This document shows, piece after piece, positions 5,104-5,385 of a DNA stretch of 5,385 nucleotides. The position numbers and the translations under genes are program-made. The DNA lies in contig JALNYR010000158.1 of the NCBI GenBank assembly GCA_023229725.1, positions 1-5,385 on the forward strand. Direction: 5' to 3'. Source of the DNA: Dehalococcoidia bacterium. GTDB taxonomy: Bacteria > Chloroflexota > Dehalococcoidia > GIF9 > AB-539-J10. The notes beneath the pieces were generated by a model, which was given only the letters and a program-made list of their open reading frames with translations, did no database searches and was not told the origin of the DNA. Positions within the stretch are counted from its first letter, which is position 1, and each line of letters begins with the position of its first letter.

Positions 5104-5385
5104 ATGAGCCCCGAGCATCCGGACATGATTCTGTCCAAGGACGGCAGCCCGTTCGCCAACGATCAGGCGGCCAAGTCAGCCATCACCCGCCTCGGCCTGG
5201 ACCCCGACGCCCACGAAGCGGTCCAGGTCGAGGGAGGGTGGGGCATCCGGAAGGTTGACGACCCCGCGGCCCCCACCGTGAAGAAGGGAGCGTCGGGCAA
5301 GCAGAGCGAGACTCTGCGGAAGGTGCTCGCGGCCAAGGAGGAGTACCCCGGGTATTTCGCCGAAGCCTGCCGCGCGCTCTGCTTC
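5104..5385 (+). CDS. Unrecognised phage protein, N-terminal part (3' end outside window)
   Basis: The reading frame is open to the last base, giving 94 visible residues that begin MSPEHPDMILSKDGSPFAND. Residues 9-52 look like a small alpha/beta unit: FANDQAAKSAITRLGLDPDAHEAV, then VEGGWGIRKV. The pattern suggests a helix that starts at the Asn-Asp cap, followed by a beta hairpin with a Gly-Gly-Trp turn. A linker rich in Pro and Lys (DDPAAPTVKKGASGKQ) follows, and then a second helical stretch (SETLRKVLAAKEEYPGYFAEACRALCF) that is cut by the window edge. I do not recognise the family. The position after the capsid and structural genes suggests a head, linker or packaging-accessory role, but that is only context. 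The in-frame ATG at 5086 is an alternative start. Coding is supported by the open frame, the GC-rich third positions and continuity with the operon. Confidence 0.7.
   Translation, partial: MSPEHPDMILSKDGSPFANDQAAKSAITRLGLDPDAHEAVQVEGGWGIRKVDDPAAPTVKKGASGKQSETLRKVLAAKEEYPGYFAEACRALCF

Larger units (their letters stand above)
1..5385 (+). mobile_element. Phage or prophage head-morphogenesis module
   Basis: Every credible gene is on the + strand, tightly packed, and in the order portal, small protein, exported protein, scaffold-type protein, Com-like protein, major capsid protein, structural protein, unknown. The combination of an N4-gp56-type capsid protein, a portal C-terminus and an acidic scaffold-type protein is diagnostic of a tailed-phage genome. 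The window holds no integrase, attachment site, terminase or tail gene, so its state (virus or integrated prophage) cannot be decided. Both edges cut through genes. Confidence 0.9.

Noticed and set aside
4335..5159. 274-codon open frame on the - strand opposite the decoration-type gene
   Set aside because: Antisense shadow with biased composition; it spans two + strand genes and their gap.

Overview
This window is a slice of the virion-structure module of a tailed bacteriophage or prophage. It is GC-rich throughout, and all seven credible genes lie on the + strand. The strongest anchor is an intact major capsid protein of the N4-gp56 family at 3316-4338. It is supported by the 3' end of a portal gene at the left edge and a scaffold-type gene upstream of the capsid gene. 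The host cannot be read directly. The strong preference for G or C at third codon positions and the Gram-negative-style signal peptide at 1103 suggest a GC-rich proteobacterium. A Desulfovibrio-like host is possible, but that is a guess. Nothing in the window (no integrase, att site or host gene) separates a free phage from an integrated prophage.

Layout, left to right: C-terminal part of the portal protein (1-813); small helical protein of 98 aa (810-1106); signal-peptide-bearing protein with a jelly-roll (concanavalin/LamG/GH16-like) domain (1103-2008); scaffold-type protein with an acidic Ala/Pro-rich N-terminus (2036-3013); small Com-family zinc-knuckle protein (3032-3214); 101-nt leader; N4-gp56-type major capsid protein (3316-4338); conserved phage structural/decoration-type protein (4383-5051); and the start of an unrecognised gene that runs off the right edge (5104-5385). 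The first three genes are joined by ATGA stop/start overlaps and so look translationally coupled. The others are separated by 18 to 101 nt and have good Shine-Dalgarno sequences. No terminator is visible, so the block is probably one late polycistronic transcript.

The portal, scaffold, capsid and decoration-type genes form a standard head-assembly set: the portal nucleates the shell, the scaffold guides polymerisation of the capsid protein, and accessory proteins finish the particle. Two insertions into this set are unusual. One is a protein with a full Sec-type signal peptide, coupled by ATGA overlap inside a cytoplasmic assembly operon. The other is a Com-like zinc-knuckle RNA-binding protein directly upstream of the capsid gene. 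The Com-like gene ends in a 9-bp perfect inverted repeat, with a Shine-Dalgarno-like sequence in its loop and an ATG in its 3' arm. This resembles the geometry by which phage Mu Com controls translation of mom, but no mom gene is visible here. These two items, and a possible Com/leader control of capsid expression, are the most worthwhile leads.
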